Assembly (NCBI RefSeq): GCF_015291705.1
Contig: NZ_CP030050.1
Coordinates: 7,874,001 to 7,938,000, forward strand
Source of the DNA: Bradyrhizobium arachidis
GTDB lineage: Bacteria > Pseudomonadota > Alphaproteobacteria > Rhizobiales > Xanthobacteraceae
Direction: 5' to 3'
Length of the DNA: 64,000 nucleotides
Positions 19,065 to 27,314 of this stretch are shown here, piece by piece. Every line of letters starts with the position of its first letter. Within the stretch, counting starts at the first letter, position 1. The notes under the pieces are model-generated. The model was given only the letters and a program-made list of their open reading frames with translations. It searched no databases and was not told where the DNA came from. Position numbers and translations under genes: made by a program.

Positions 19065-19224
19065 GCAAATCCCTCCCGGTTCGATTGAATGAGGTGCGCT
19101 TTATAGATGTGTCGTTTCCGGTTTGCAACGGGGCCCGTGCGAGATCACGGATGAGTGTTGCAATTTGGTGCGGGGTGCGTTGGTGCGCGACACTTTGCGC
19201 AGTGCCCTCGCCTGAACCTCCGCT

Positions 19225-19325
19225 GTCATCCCCCGCGAAGGCGGGGGACCCAGTACGCCGCGGCTTCTCCGTACCCCACCGCCGCTGGTGGAATACTGGG
19301 TCGCCCGGTCAAGCCGGGCGACGAC
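19225..19325. repeat. Intergenic palindromic repeat, 'GTCATCCCCCGCGAAGGCGG' family
   Basis: Composite hairpins: CCCCCGC-GAAG-GCGGGGG at the left and CGCCCGG-TCAA-GCCGGGCG at the right, with CCCAGTA and TACTGGG inside them. The second copy at 63693-63793 has the two arm types exchanged, that is, inserted in the opposite orientation. The rest of the 506 bp gap 18838-19343 holds only the leader elements already listed. Confidence 0.85.
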
Positions 19326-19343
19326 ACCGACTATGTGGCGCAC

Positions 19344-20927
19344 TCAATGCGCGTCGCCACCGCCGGCCAGCGAGGCCGGCTTGTTCAGCAGCGTCACCAG
19401 CACGCTGAGGCCGAGATAGAACAGCGTCAGCATGAAGAAGGCATCGCCAAAGCTCATCACCACGGCCTGGCGGTGCACGATTTGGCTGAGCTGCTTCATC
19501 GCCATCAGCGTGGAATCGCCGAGCCCCTGGAATTTCTGCTGGAGCATGGTCAGCGTCTCGGTCGCGGTGGCGTTACCCCAGTGCACGCGTTCCTGCAGGC
19601 GCGTGATGTGCAGATCGGTGCGGTCGTTGAGCACGGTGTTGATGACGGCGAGCCCGACCGCGCCGCCGAGATTGCGCATCAGGTTGAACAGGCCGCTGGC
19701 GTTCTTGACCCGGTCGGGCGCCAGCGTGCCGAGCGCGATGTTGTTGGTCGGCACCATCGCGAACATCATGCCGATGCCGCGCAGGATCTGCGGCACCAGC
19801 AGCTCGTAGAAATCGTAGTCGCGGGTGATCCAGGTCATCTGGTAGGAGCCGATCGCGAAAACGACGAGACCGAACGCAATCATGTAGCGCATGTCGAACT
19901 TGACCATGAGCCGGCCGACCAGCGGCGCGACCAGGAACATGGTGATGCCGGAGACGAACATGGTCTCGCCGATCATCAGCGCGCTGTAGCCGCGCACCTC
20001 GGCGAGATAGCGCGGATAGATGTAGGTCAGGCCGTAGAGGCCGATGCCGATGCAGAACTGGAGCACACAGCCGATCGCGAAATTGCGGTTGGAGAAGGTG
20101 CGCAAATTGACGATCGGCTCGGCCGCGGTGAACACGCGCCAGAAGAACGCGATCGCGGAGATCGCGCAGATCCAGGCGCAGATCGCCACTGAGGTGTCCT
20201 GCATCCATTCATATTGCGGGCCTTCCTCCAGCACATATTCGAGCGTGCCGAGGAAGCCGGCCATGAACAACAGGCCCCACCAGTCGAAGCGGTCGAGCAG
20301 CTCGAAATGCGGCTCGTCGAAATCGACCAGCGCCAGCACGCCCAGCGTGATGGCGATGCCGGGAACGACATTGATGAAGAACAGCCAGTTCCAGGACATC
20401 AGGTCGGTGATGTAGCCGCCGACCGTCGGGCCGATCGTGGGAGCCAGCGTCGCAACAAGCCCGATGATCGGGCCGACGATATGGAATTTCGTGCGCGGGA
20501 ACACCGTGTAGGCCGAGGCGAAAACGGTCGGGATCATGCCGGCGCCGAGGAATCCCTGCAGCGCGCGCCAGAGGATCATCTCCTCGATGGTGGTGGCGAA
20601 GCCACAGAGCAGGCTCGAGAAGGTGAAGCCAGCCGCCGAGATCGCGAACAACAGCCGCGTGCCGAACGCGCGCGACAGAAATCCGGACAGCGGGATCGCG
20701 ATGACTTCGGCGATCAGATAGGCGGTCTGGACCCAGGAGACTTCGCTAGAGCTCGCCGACAGGCCGGCCTGGATTTCACTCAAAGACGCCGAGACGATCT
20801 GGATGTCCAGGATCGACATGAACATCCCGAACACCATGATGATGAACGCGAACAGCCGCTTCGGCGCGATGCGCTCTTCGGCGGGGTTCGCCATCATGGC
20901 GGAGGAAGCGGTGGTGGCGTTGGCCAT
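19344..20927 (-). CDS. emrB: DHA2-family MFS multidrug transporter (EmrB-like)
   Basis: Inner-membrane drug/H+ antiporter of 527 residues with 14 predicted helices. The DHA2 signatures ILDIQIVSASL (helix 1), WVQTAYLIAEVIAIPLSGFLSRAFG and LQGFLGAGMIP with GPTVGG (motif C-like) are present. It follows the EmrA-like adaptor gene by 28 bp and should pump with it and an outer-membrane channel encoded elsewhere. The operon is very probably repressed by the divergent TetR protein. Confidence 0.93.
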   Translation of the reverse strand: MANATTASSAMMANPAEERIAPKRLFAFIIMVFGMFMSILDIQIVSASLSEIQAGLSASSSEVSWVQTAYLIAEVIAIPLSGFLSRAFGTRLLFAISAAGFTFSSLLCGFATTIEEMILWRALQGFLGAGMIPTVFASAYTVFPRTKFHIVGPIIGLVATLAPTIGPTVGGYITDLMSWNWLFFINVVPGIAITLGVLALVDFDEPHFELLDRFDWWGLLFMAGFLGTLEYVLEEGPQYEWMQDTSVAICAWICAISAIAFFWRVFTAAEPIVNLRTFSNRNFAIGCVLQFCIGIGLYGLTYIYPRYLAEVRGYSALMIGETMFVSGITMFLVAPLVGRLMVKFDMRYMIAFGLVVFAIGSYQMTWITRDYDFYELLVPQILRGIGMMFAMVPTNNIALGTLAPDRVKNASGLFNLMRNLGGAVGLAVINTVLNDRTDLHITRLQERVHWGNATATETLTMLQQKFQGLGDSTLMAMKQLSQIVHRQAVVMSFGDAFFMLTLFYLGLSVLVTLLNKPASLAGGGDAH

Positions 20928-20955
20928 GGTGTGACCTCGCAGCGCTCAGGCGCGG

Positions 20956-22266
20956 CTACTGCGGATGGATCGCGGTGGGATCGTCGAGATCGACCTCGCT
21001 GTCGGCGTCGGCCGCGCCCTTGTTGGTGTCGACGGTCGCATAGACCGACATGCCGGCGCGCAGCAGGTTCTGCCTCGCGACCGATTTCGGCACGCGGATG
21101 CGGACCGGCACGCGCTGCACGATCTTGGTGAAGTTGCCGGTGGCGTTGTCGGGCGGCAGCAGCGTGAACACGGAGCCTGCGCCCGCGGCGATGCTGTCGA
21201 CCACGCCGGAGAACTTGCGCATGCCGTAGGCATCGACCTTGATCGTCACCGGCTGGCCGGCGCGGATGCGCTTGAGCTGCGTTTCCTTGAAATTGGCGTC
21301 GATATAGACGTCGTCGAGCGGCACGATGTTGCCAAGACGCTGGCCGACCGCGACGAAATCGCCGGCGTTGACGAGACGGTTGGAGAACGTGCCGTCGACC
21401 GGCGCGCGCACCGCGGTGAAGGCGAGATCGCGCTGGGCTTTCGCCAGCGTGGTCTTGAGCTCGGCGAGCTGCGCCTGCGCTTCGGCCTGCTGCGCCTTGG
21501 TGACGTCGACATTGCTGACCGCGACGTCGTAGGCGGCCTGCGCGGCCTTCACCGCGGCGGCGCCCTGGTCGCGTCCGGCTTCCGAGCTTTCGAAGGTGGC
21601 GCGCGAGGCAAAGCCCTTGCTGCTCAGCGCCTGCTGGCGCTCATAGTCGAGATCGGCGCGCTTGAGGCCGGCTTCGGCCGAGACCAGCTGCGCCTTGGCC
21701 TGCACGACCTGGCTTTCGAGCGCCGCGATCTGGCGGCCGATGCGATCGATGGTGGCCTGCTGGGTCGCGATCCTGGTCGCGGCGGCGTCGACCGCGATCT
21801 TGTAGTCGCCATCGTCGATGCGGAAGACGATGTCGCCGGCTTTCACGGGCGTGTTGTCGCCGGCGAGGACCGAGGAGATGTGGCCGGCAACGCGCGCGCC
21901 CAGCATGGTGTTGTTGGCGCGGACATAGGCGTCGTCGGTCGAAACGTAGAAGCGGCCGACCAGCGTGTAATAGCCGGCATAGCTTGCGGCCGCGAGCGCC
22001 AGCACGAGGCCGACGCCCATCAGCACGAATTTGCGCTTGCCGGATTTCGGCGCATCGGCGGCAGCAGGTGCAGCCGGCTTGTCGGTCACGGGCTTCTCCG
22101 GCGCCTCACTGGTGCGGCGCTTGGTTTCCTCGGCCACATGAGAGCGCAACTGCTCGGCAAGGGCGGCGGGGTTTTCGGTCGCAGCCTCGCTGCCCGCCCG
22201 CTCCGGCGTTGTCTCCACCGTGTCCTGGCGAAGCACGCGCGCAGCCTGGTCTCTCGATACGGCCAT
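20956..22266 (-). CDS. emrA: HlyD/EmrA-family membrane-fusion protein
   Basis: Periplasmic adaptor, 436 residues from the ATG at 22266, which has GGGGAGG 5 nt upstream. A longer frame reaches 22371 but would run through the TetR operator and promoter. A cytoplasmic Ala/Pro-rich N terminus is followed by one membrane helix (about 80-98), a lipoyl/barrel half (VSTDDAYVRANN), a long alpha-hairpin with LAELKTTLAKAQRDL (about 170-270) and the second half-motif (AFTAVRAPVDGTFSNR). Partner of the EmrB-like gene downstream. Confidence 0.93.
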   Translation of the reverse strand: MAVSRDQAARVLRQDTVETTPERAGSEAATENPAALAEQLRSHVAEETKRRTSEAPEKPVTDKPAAPAAADAPKSGKRKFVLMGVGLVLALAAASYAGYYTLVGRFYVSTDDAYVRANNTMLGARVAGHISSVLAGDNTPVKAGDIVFRIDDGDYKIAVDAAATRIATQQATIDRIGRQIAALESQVVQAKAQLVSAEAGLKRADLDYERQQALSSKGFASRATFESSEAGRDQGAAAVKAAQAAYDVAVSNVDVTKAQQAEAQAQLAELKTTLAKAQRDLAFTAVRAPVDGTFSNRLVNAGDFVAVGQRLGNIVPLDDVYIDANFKETQLKRIRAGQPVTIKVDAYGMRKFSGVVDSIAAGAGSVFTLLPPDNATGNFTKIVQRVPVRIRVPKSVARQNLLRAGMSVYATVDTNKGAADADSEVDLDDPTAIHPQ

Positions 22267-22336
22267 GACGGCCTCCCCATAAAAAAGCACGACCAGGGAT
22301 GGCCGTCCTGCGGACGGCTCCCTCTCGTGCATTCCA

Positions 22337-22371
22337 AATATCATTGACCGAACCGTTCGGTCAATATACAT
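22337..22371. promoter_or_regulatory. TetR operator inside two overlapping divergent promoters
   Basis: A 23-bp inverted repeat at 22343-22365 has perfect arms ATTGACCGAAC and GTTCGGTCAAT around a single central base. Each TTGACC arm is also a -35 element. On the minus strand TTGACC (22359-22364) is 16 bp from GATATT (22337-22342). On the plus strand TTGACC (22344-22349) is 16 bp from ATACAT (22366-22371). One bound repressor would shut both emrAB and tetR. Confidence 0.85.
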
Positions 22372-22462
22372 CTTATTCCCGGGTCGACCGTATCGGCCCG
22401 AATCCTTTATTCGGGTTCATGGCCCTGGACCCGATCCAAAAACCTGCCGAGACCCTGAACCA

Positions 22463-23098
22463 ATGGTTGTAGTCGACCGCGAACATCTCCGCGTCGTCCA
22501 AGAGGAGGACAGCACCAAGCGCCGCCAGATCCTGGACGGGGCCCGCAAGGTGTTCATGGATCTCGGTTTTGACGGCGCCAGCATGGGCGAGATCGCGCGC
22601 GCCGCGCAGGTCTCGAAGGGCACGCTCTACGTCTACTTCGCCGACAAATGCGCGCTGTTCGAAGCCATCCTCGAGCAGGAGGCGCTCCAGCACGGCCAGG
22701 TCGTGTTCAATTTCGATCCCGCGCGCGATGCCGAGACCACGCTGAAGGATTTTGGACGGGCCTACATCCACCTGCTCTGCCGGCCCGGCGGCGGATCGGC
22801 GATCCGCACCGTGATGGCGATCGCCGAGCGCATGCCCGATGTCGGCCGCCGCTATTATGCGCGGGTGCTGGACAAGACCATCAACCGCCTCTCCGATTAT
22901 CTGAAGGCCCACGTCGCCTCCGGCAATCTCAGGATCGACGATTGCGACCTCGCGGCCTCGCAATTCATGGAACTGTGCAAGGCCTCGCTCTTTCTTCCCT
23001 TCGTCTTCCAGGCCGCGCCCGCGCCGTCGGAAGCGCGCATGACCGAGGTCGTCGACAGCGCGACGCGGATGTTTCTGGCGGCGTATCAGGCGAAATAG
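22463..23098 (+). CDS. TetR/AcrR-family repressor, likely controlling emrAB
   Basis: 211-residue regulator. The DNA-binding helix-turn-helix is at about 22-68 (RRQILDGARKVFMDLGFDGASMGEIARAAQVSKGTLYVYFADK). The ligand domain follows, with a family-specific C-terminal part (CKASLFLPFVFQAAPAPSEARM). It is divergent from the efflux operon and faces the 23-bp palindrome 100 bp upstream, the standard arrangement for self- and pump-repression released by a drug ligand. The inducer is unknown. Confidence 0.93.
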   Translation: MVVVDREHLRVVQEEDSTKRRQILDGARKVFMDLGFDGASMGEIARAAQVSKGTLYVYFADKCALFEAILEQEALQHGQVVFNFDPARDAETTLKDFGRAYIHLLCRPGGGSAIRTVMAIAERMPDVGRRYYARVLDKTINRLSDYLKAHVASGNLRIDDCDLAASQFMELCKASLFLPFVFQAAPAPSEARMTEVVDSATRMFLAAYQAK

Positions 23099-23151
23099 CG
23101 GCAAGCGCGCCGCGTTGCGCGCGCCGGTAGCGCGGCATTATATTGAGTGCC

Positions 23152-23490
23152 ATGTCGCGTGATCTTCGCCCGCCTGTCGATATCCTCCATTACGAGATCG
23201 TCCAGGAACAGGCCTCAGCGCTTGGACGGATGGGCCGTACGCTCGAACAGGCGCTGACGCGCTTGCGCGAATTCGACGCTGCTCATGCGCTCTCGGAGAC
23301 GACGCCCTCGCAACTGGCAAGGCGCAAGCTGGTGGCGGAAGCCGGTCACGCGCTCTGGATGTTCGTGGTGCAACGCGAGGCGACGGGCCTGCGCGACAGC
23401 CGCCACATCATGCGCACCTACAACGTCCCCGCCGAGGTGCAGCGCTGCATGGGGCTGGCCCCCGCCCCGTCAAAGCCGAGCGCGAAATGA
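23152..23490 (+). CDS. Small conserved alphaproteobacterial protein (DUF6665-like)
   Basis: 112-residue cytoplasmic protein from the ATG at 23152; a TTG nine bases earlier is possible. It is largely helical, with LHYEIVQEQASALGRMGRTLEQALTRLREFD and a later LVAEAGHALWMFVVQREATGLRDS. It resembles the small Bradyrhizobiaceae family I associate with DUF6665, but I cannot verify that name here. No catalytic motif is apparent. It lies 53 bp after the tetR gene and could be co-transcribed. Confidence 0.65.
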   Translation: MSRDLRPPVDILHYEIVQEQASALGRMGRTLEQALTRLREFDAAHALSETTPSQLARRKLVAEAGHALWMFVVQREATGLRDSRHIMRTYNVPAEVQRCMGLAPAPSKPSAK

Positions 23491-23508
23491 GTTGTTAGGT
23501 CGGCGGAG

Positions 23509-24090
23509 CTACGCCGCGACCTCCTCCATCCGGCGCCAGCCATGCACGACCTGCCGCCCGTCGCGCGCGAACGCGAACAAATTGCCGCCGCCGGCCGGCT
23601 GATCGTGGACGCGGTCGATGGGACAGCCTGCAGTGTGGCAGAACAGCAGTGTGCCGACGCCGCCATGGCCGACGAAAAGAATATCGCCCGGACGATTGCG
23701 CGCCAGCACGGCTTCGGCCTCGCGCACGATGCGCGCCTGCGCATCGATCGCGCGCTCCCAGCCGCGAACGCTGAGATGCGGCTCTGCGAAGAACTGATCA
23801 GCGACTTGTTCGAACTCAGCCGGCTTCAGGAAGCCGGTCGCCGATCGGTCGTTCTCGTGCATGGCCTCGCGGATCTCGATCATGATGCCGAGCCTGATAG
23901 CGATGATCTCAGCGGTCTCGATCGCCTTGCGCTCGCCGCTGGAGATGACTTGCGTGGTGCGCGCCAGCCAGCTTGCCTGCGCCAGCGCTTCGGTGCGGGC
24001 CCGTCCGATCGGGCTCAGGCCCCATTGCGGCACCGGCACGTCGGGATCGATTTGCACCTGTGGATGGGTGAGATAGCGGACGATGGACAT
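23509..24090 (-). CDS. Histidine phosphatase family protein with an altered RHG motif
   Basis: 193 residues of the phosphoglycerate-mutase-like branch. Catalytic-type elements GLSPIGRARTEAL, SSGERKAIETAEI and the second histidine in FVGHGGVGTLLF are present. The first motif, normally RHG, reads LTHPQ (Thr8-His9-Pro10), so the histidine is kept but the phosphate-binding Arg and the Gly are missing. Activity may be altered or lost. Its gene ends 19 bp from the convergent DUF6665-like gene, and it follows the extensin-like gene by 4 bp in a probable operon. Confidence 0.8.
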   Translation of the reverse strand: MSIVRYLTHPQVQIDPDVPVPQWGLSPIGRARTEALAQASWLARTTQVISSGERKAIETAEIIAIRLGIMIEIREAMHENDRSATGFLKPAEFEQVADQFFAEPHLSVRGWERAIDAQARIVREAEAVLARNRPGDILFVGHGGVGTLLFCHTAGCPIDRVHDQPAGGGNLFAFARDGRQVVHGWRRMEEVAA

Positions 24091-24094
24091 TTCG

Positions 24095-25303
24095 CTAGTC
24101 GTCGGCGTAGTCGTCTTCTTCCTGCTTGCGCGTCGTGCTCTTGCGCGTTCCGAGCGAGCCGGTCACGTAGGGATCGCGCGAGCTCGCATAGGGACTGCGC
24201 CGCTGCGCGCGCGAGGCGACCTCATCGCCGGACACGGCGGCCGGCTGGCAGATCAGGCGGCGGCTGGCGCGGCGCATCAGATCCACGTGGATGTGATCGT
24301 AGTGATAGACGTTCGATCCGGGCGCCAGCACCGTGGTGAAATGCGCGCATGCGCCCGACTGCACGTCGCGCAGGAAGCCCTGCTCTTCCGGCATGCCGCG
24401 CCAGCCGTCCTTGACGGTGACGCGGCGGCCGTCCGCGAGCACGAAGGCCGAGATGTCGAGCGCGTTGCCGAAGGCGTGCTCGGAGATGTGGGCGTGCGGA
24501 TTGCCGTTCATGCCGCGGCAGGAATAGGCGGAGATCTGCTTGATCTCGACGACGCGGGCACCGAACCAGCGCATCGCCGACGGCTGCACCGTGTCGGCGA
24601 GCCAGCGGTCGAGCTCGGACACGATCGGACAGGCGAGCGTCGCGGTCGGCTTGATCGCGACAGGGCCGACGGCGGTGACGGGATTGCCCTGCGCGGGACC
24701 AAGACGCGGAAGCGGCTGCTGTGCCGGCGGCTGCGAATAAGGGGCCGGCTGCCGGGTGGGATAGCTCGGCGCGTTCATGTAGCGCGCCGCGCCCGCGGCA
24801 TCGGTGCCCTCGGGCGGCAGATCGATCTCGTCTTCCTGCGGCGCCACGCCGGGCGCATTCAGCGACATCGGGCCGGATGAGGCGCCATAGCCGGACGGCT
24901 GGCGCACCGCGCTCTCGGGATAGTTCGGGCGCTGCGGATAGGACGATGCCGGATAGGCCTGGCCTTGCGGATAATTCGATTGCGGCTGTCTCACCGGCCA
25001 GCGCGGCTGGTTGCCGATGCTGCCGGGCGGGCGCAGCGCCTCGTCGGCAAAACCATAGGTGCCGGAGGCTTCGCCGATGGCCGCGACCTTGAGCGGAAAC
25101 TCGGCGCCGCACATGCCGGGGCCGGAGATCGGGTCGATGCGGACGAGGTCTGGCCCCTCTTTCACCGCGCCCGATTTCAGGCACGCGGCCTCGGCCTCGG
25201 CCCGCCACGGTTCACGTTCGGCCTGGAAAAAACCGCGTCCGCAACCCGCAAGCGAAACAAGGACGATGGAGCCGACGAGATACAAACGAACTCCGCGCGT
25301 CAT
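24095..25303 (-). CDS. Extensin-like C-terminal domain lipoprotein, putative D,D-peptidase fold
   Basis: 402-residue predicted lipoprotein: signal sequence with lipobox LAGC (18-21), a Pro/Tyr/Gln-rich low-complexity linker (about 100-215, repeated NYPQ/PYPQ-like units), then an ExtensinC domain (about 220-365). The domain has ACPIVSELDRW, HAFGNALDIS and HYDHIHVDL, resembling the metal-binding residues of M15-type D,D-carboxypeptidases. An envelope role at peptidoglycan is likely. The tail is basic and acidic (RKSTTRKQEEDDYADD). The histidine phosphatase gene follows by 4 bp. Confidence 0.85.
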   Translation of the reverse strand: MTRGVRLYLVGSIVLVSLAGCGRGFFQAEREPWRAEAEAACLKSGAVKEGPDLVRIDPISGPGMCGAEFPLKVAAIGEASGTYGFADEALRPPGSIGNQPRWPVRQPQSNYPQGQAYPASSYPQRPNYPESAVRQPSGYGASSGPMSLNAPGVAPQEDEIDLPPEGTDAAGAARYMNAPSYPTRQPAPYSQPPAQQPLPRLGPAQGNPVTAVGPVAIKPTATLACPIVSELDRWLADTVQPSAMRWFGARVVEIKQISAYSCRGMNGNPHAHISEHAFGNALDISAFVLADGRRVTVKDGWRGMPEEQGFLRDVQSGACAHFTTVLAPGSNVYHYDHIHVDLMRRASRRLICQPAAVSGDEVASRAQRRSPYASSRDPYVTGSLGTRKSTTRKQEEDDYADD

Positions 25304-25479
25304 GCACGCACGTTCGGTGAATTTACTTAAAGACTCTTCAACGTGTCGGCTTCAGCGTTCTTTAATCATGCCGGTCTGCGTGCGCGCAGAATGCGCGACA
25401 GCAGGGCTGACTTTTTAGGAAGGAGACTTTCTGTTAACCATACTGTCAGCGCGCAAAGAGGCGCGCATGGAGACATCTC

Positions 25480-25563
25480 ATGACGTTCGCCGGGAGACTG
25501 AGTATAGTCACCGCGTACCTCGCCATGGCCTTTGTCGGCGCCATCGTGCTCGGCATGATCTAG
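25480..25563 (+). CDS. 27-residue single-span membrane peptide
   Basis: ATG at 25480 with GGAG 7 nt upstream; TAG at 25561-25563. The peptide begins MTFAGRLSIVTAYL, and residues 8-27 form one continuous hydrophobic helix (AMAFVGAIVLGMI) with a single positive charge before it, predicting N-in insertion. It stands alone in a gap between the extensin-like gene and the next coding region. I recall comparable tiny proteins in Bradyrhizobium but cannot verify conservation. Function unknown. Confidence 0.6.
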   Translation: MTFAGRLSIVTAYLAMAFVGAIVLGMI

Positions 25564-25649
25564 AAGACGACATCTAGAGACGACACCGACCGCATCACCG
25601 GCTCACCCGCCTGCACTGGATCATCCAGCCGCCGGACATTTTGCTACGA

Positions 25650-25982
25650 TCAGAAGTTCGAGCATTCCGATCCCGCGACGCCGCCGATCTTGAAATCGCG
25701 GCACATCATCCCGGGATTGTCAGGGTCGGGATAGCGATCATCTTTCTCGCGGCGGGTATGACTGAAGCGCCAGCCCCGCGCGCGCATGCAGCGCTTGTAC
25801 TGCGCGGATGTCGCCACCCCGTTCTGCGGCGCGCCGACCTGCGCATCGCAAGACGCGCTGTCGACATGCAGCGCATCGTCGCCGCGTTTCTGCTTCAGCA
25901 TGTTGTCCCAGATGTCGGTGTCGGCGTGAGCCGAGATCGCGCTGCCAAGCAGCAGCGCGGCGATCAGGCCGAGACGTTTCAT
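25650..25982 (-). CDS. Small secreted cysteine-containing protein of unknown function
   Basis: 110 residues from the ATG at 25982. A signal peptide ends in AISAHA (about residue 20). The mature part has four cysteines ([33 protein letters not shown]), possibly two disulfides, and a CMRARGW segment seen in small Bradyrhizobium periplasmic proteins. The open frame upstream to 26267 runs through a palindromic repeat and is not coding. No known domain. Confidence 0.72.
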   Translation of the reverse strand: MKRLGLIAALLLGSAISAHADTDIWDNMLKQKRGDDALHVDSASCDAQVGAPQNGVATSAQYKRCMRARGWRFSHTRREKDDRYPDPDNPGMMCRDFKIGGVAGSECSNF

Positions 25983-26100
25983 GTTGGCTCTCCTTGCATG
26001 CGTCGTCAGCCATCGGTCGCATGCAAGCGCGAGGCGGGTTCGGAGCCGAGGGATTACAAATTGGACAGGGGTGCGTTGCTTTCTCTCCGCCAGCCCGGAA

Positions 26101-26194
26101 TCGTAGGGTGGGCAAAGGCGCACTTGCGCCGTGCCCACGATCTTTTGCCGGACGCGAGAGGCGGTGGGCACGCTTCGCTTTGCCCACCCTACGA
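26101..26194. repeat. Intergenic palindrome, 'GTAGGGTGGGC' family
   Basis: A 17-bp perfect inverted pair, TCGTAGGGTGGGCAAAG (26101-26117) and CTTTGCCCACCCTACGA (26178-26194), encloses smaller stems (GGCGCACTTGCGCC). It occupies most of the 271 bp gap before the DUF2147 gene. Only one copy is in this window. Confidence 0.85.
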
Positions 26195-26253
26195 TACTGT
26201 CGTCGCGGGGAGAGATCCCTCTCCTGCCTCGCTTCGCGAGGAGAGAAAAAGAT

Positions 26254-27120
26254 CTACGACCTCGCACTCCACCGCCGCGACGTCGTGATCAGCTGCTCGC
26301 GCGGTTCCTCGACTCTCGTCCAATCGTTTCCGGAGCACCAGAAGCGGCCGAGCGCGCAGGCTTCGACGTGGAGCCTGCCGGAGGCCTTCAGCGTCATCGT
26401 CGCATAATAGGTGTTGCCGGTGGAGCGGCTGTAGATGCTGCCCGTCCAGAGGTCGTGCGATTTCGGCTTCATGTTGACGAGCACACTCTCGCCGCGGGTG
26501 GACGCGTCGGTGAGTGCGAAGCCGCACAGCGCCGGGCCGCAGCGTTCGATGCGGACGGTGCCATTGGCGCCCGTGCTCTCCCATTCGCCGAGCGGCAGAT
26601 AGGCCGGATCATCGTCGCTGCGCTTCGCGCTCGGTTTGGCCGGCATGATCTCGGGGTCCGCGGCCGGCGCCTCCATCCGCGGCGGGTCAAGCGTAATCGT
26701 CTTCGGCGGATCCAGGCGTGACAGCTCAACCCGCGGCGGATCGGGGCTCAGCGCTTCAGTTTTTGGGGCCGGCGGCGGCGCGACGGGTTGTGATGTCGTT
26801 GCGGCAAGGACGGGGGCGGGCGGAGCCGGTGGAGGCGCGAGGACCGTCGGTTGCACTGGCCTCGTCGGAGCAACCGGAGTGACCGGCTGCGGTGCCTGGA
26901 CCACCGGTGCGGGCGGCGGGGCCGGTGCCGTGCTGACATCGTCCGTCCTCCGCAAGCTGTGGCTGGACATCGAAACACAGGACGTGGACCGGCAATTGCG
27001 CGGCGCCTCGACATGGAACCGATGGCCGCCGACCGAAAACGAGTAGGAACCGGCCTGCGCCGCGGGCGCCATCGCCATCAATGCGATCAACGTCCCGACC
27101 GAAGTCACAAGCCGCGTCAT
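26254..27120 (-). CDS. Secreted DUF2147-domain protein with proline-rich linker (paralogue 1)
   Basis: 288 residues: signal peptide (cleavage near PAAQA), a short N-terminal module with the motif [19 protein letters not shown], a long Pro/Ala/Val-rich linker (about 60-165), then a DUF2147-like domain (about 175-275) with [26 protein letters not shown] and [17 protein letters not shown]. Even-spaced cysteines suggest disulfides. The same module order occurs in the divergent gene at 27315. DUF2147 proteins are periplasmic with unknown function. Confidence 0.8.
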   Translation of the reverse strand: MTRLVTSVGTLIALMAMAPAAQAGSYSFSVGGHRFHVEAPRNCRSTSCVSMSSHSLRRTDDVSTAPAPPPAPVVQAPQPVTPVAPTRPVQPTVLAPPPAPPAPVLAATTSQPVAPPPAPKTEALSPDPPRVELSRLDPPKTITLDPPRMEAPAADPEIMPAKPSAKRSDDDPAYLPLGEWESTGANGTVRIERCGPALCGFALTDASTRGESVLVNMKPKSHDLWTGSIYSRSTGNTYYATMTLKASGRLHVEACALGRFWCSGNDWTRVEEPREQLITTSRRWSARS

Positions 27121-27314
27121 CGGTGCTCTCCTCTGTTTCCCCGAGACGTTACGCAGATGACGGGTGGCCGAATGTGCGCTGCCTCACCCAGTGGCGCACC
27201 GGCGTTGTGACGTTCATCACGGAAGGCGGGACGGGCGCGGCGTAGGGTCGAACCACGCTTCATCCACCAGCGACACCAGTCCATACCGGGACCGCGCCAT
27301 TTTCGGAGGTTGTC

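Noticed and set aside
18913..19128. 71-codon minus-strand frame in the ABC exporter 5' region
   Set aside because: No good ribosome site or motif. The 24-codon frame at 18990-19064 has a far better start context.
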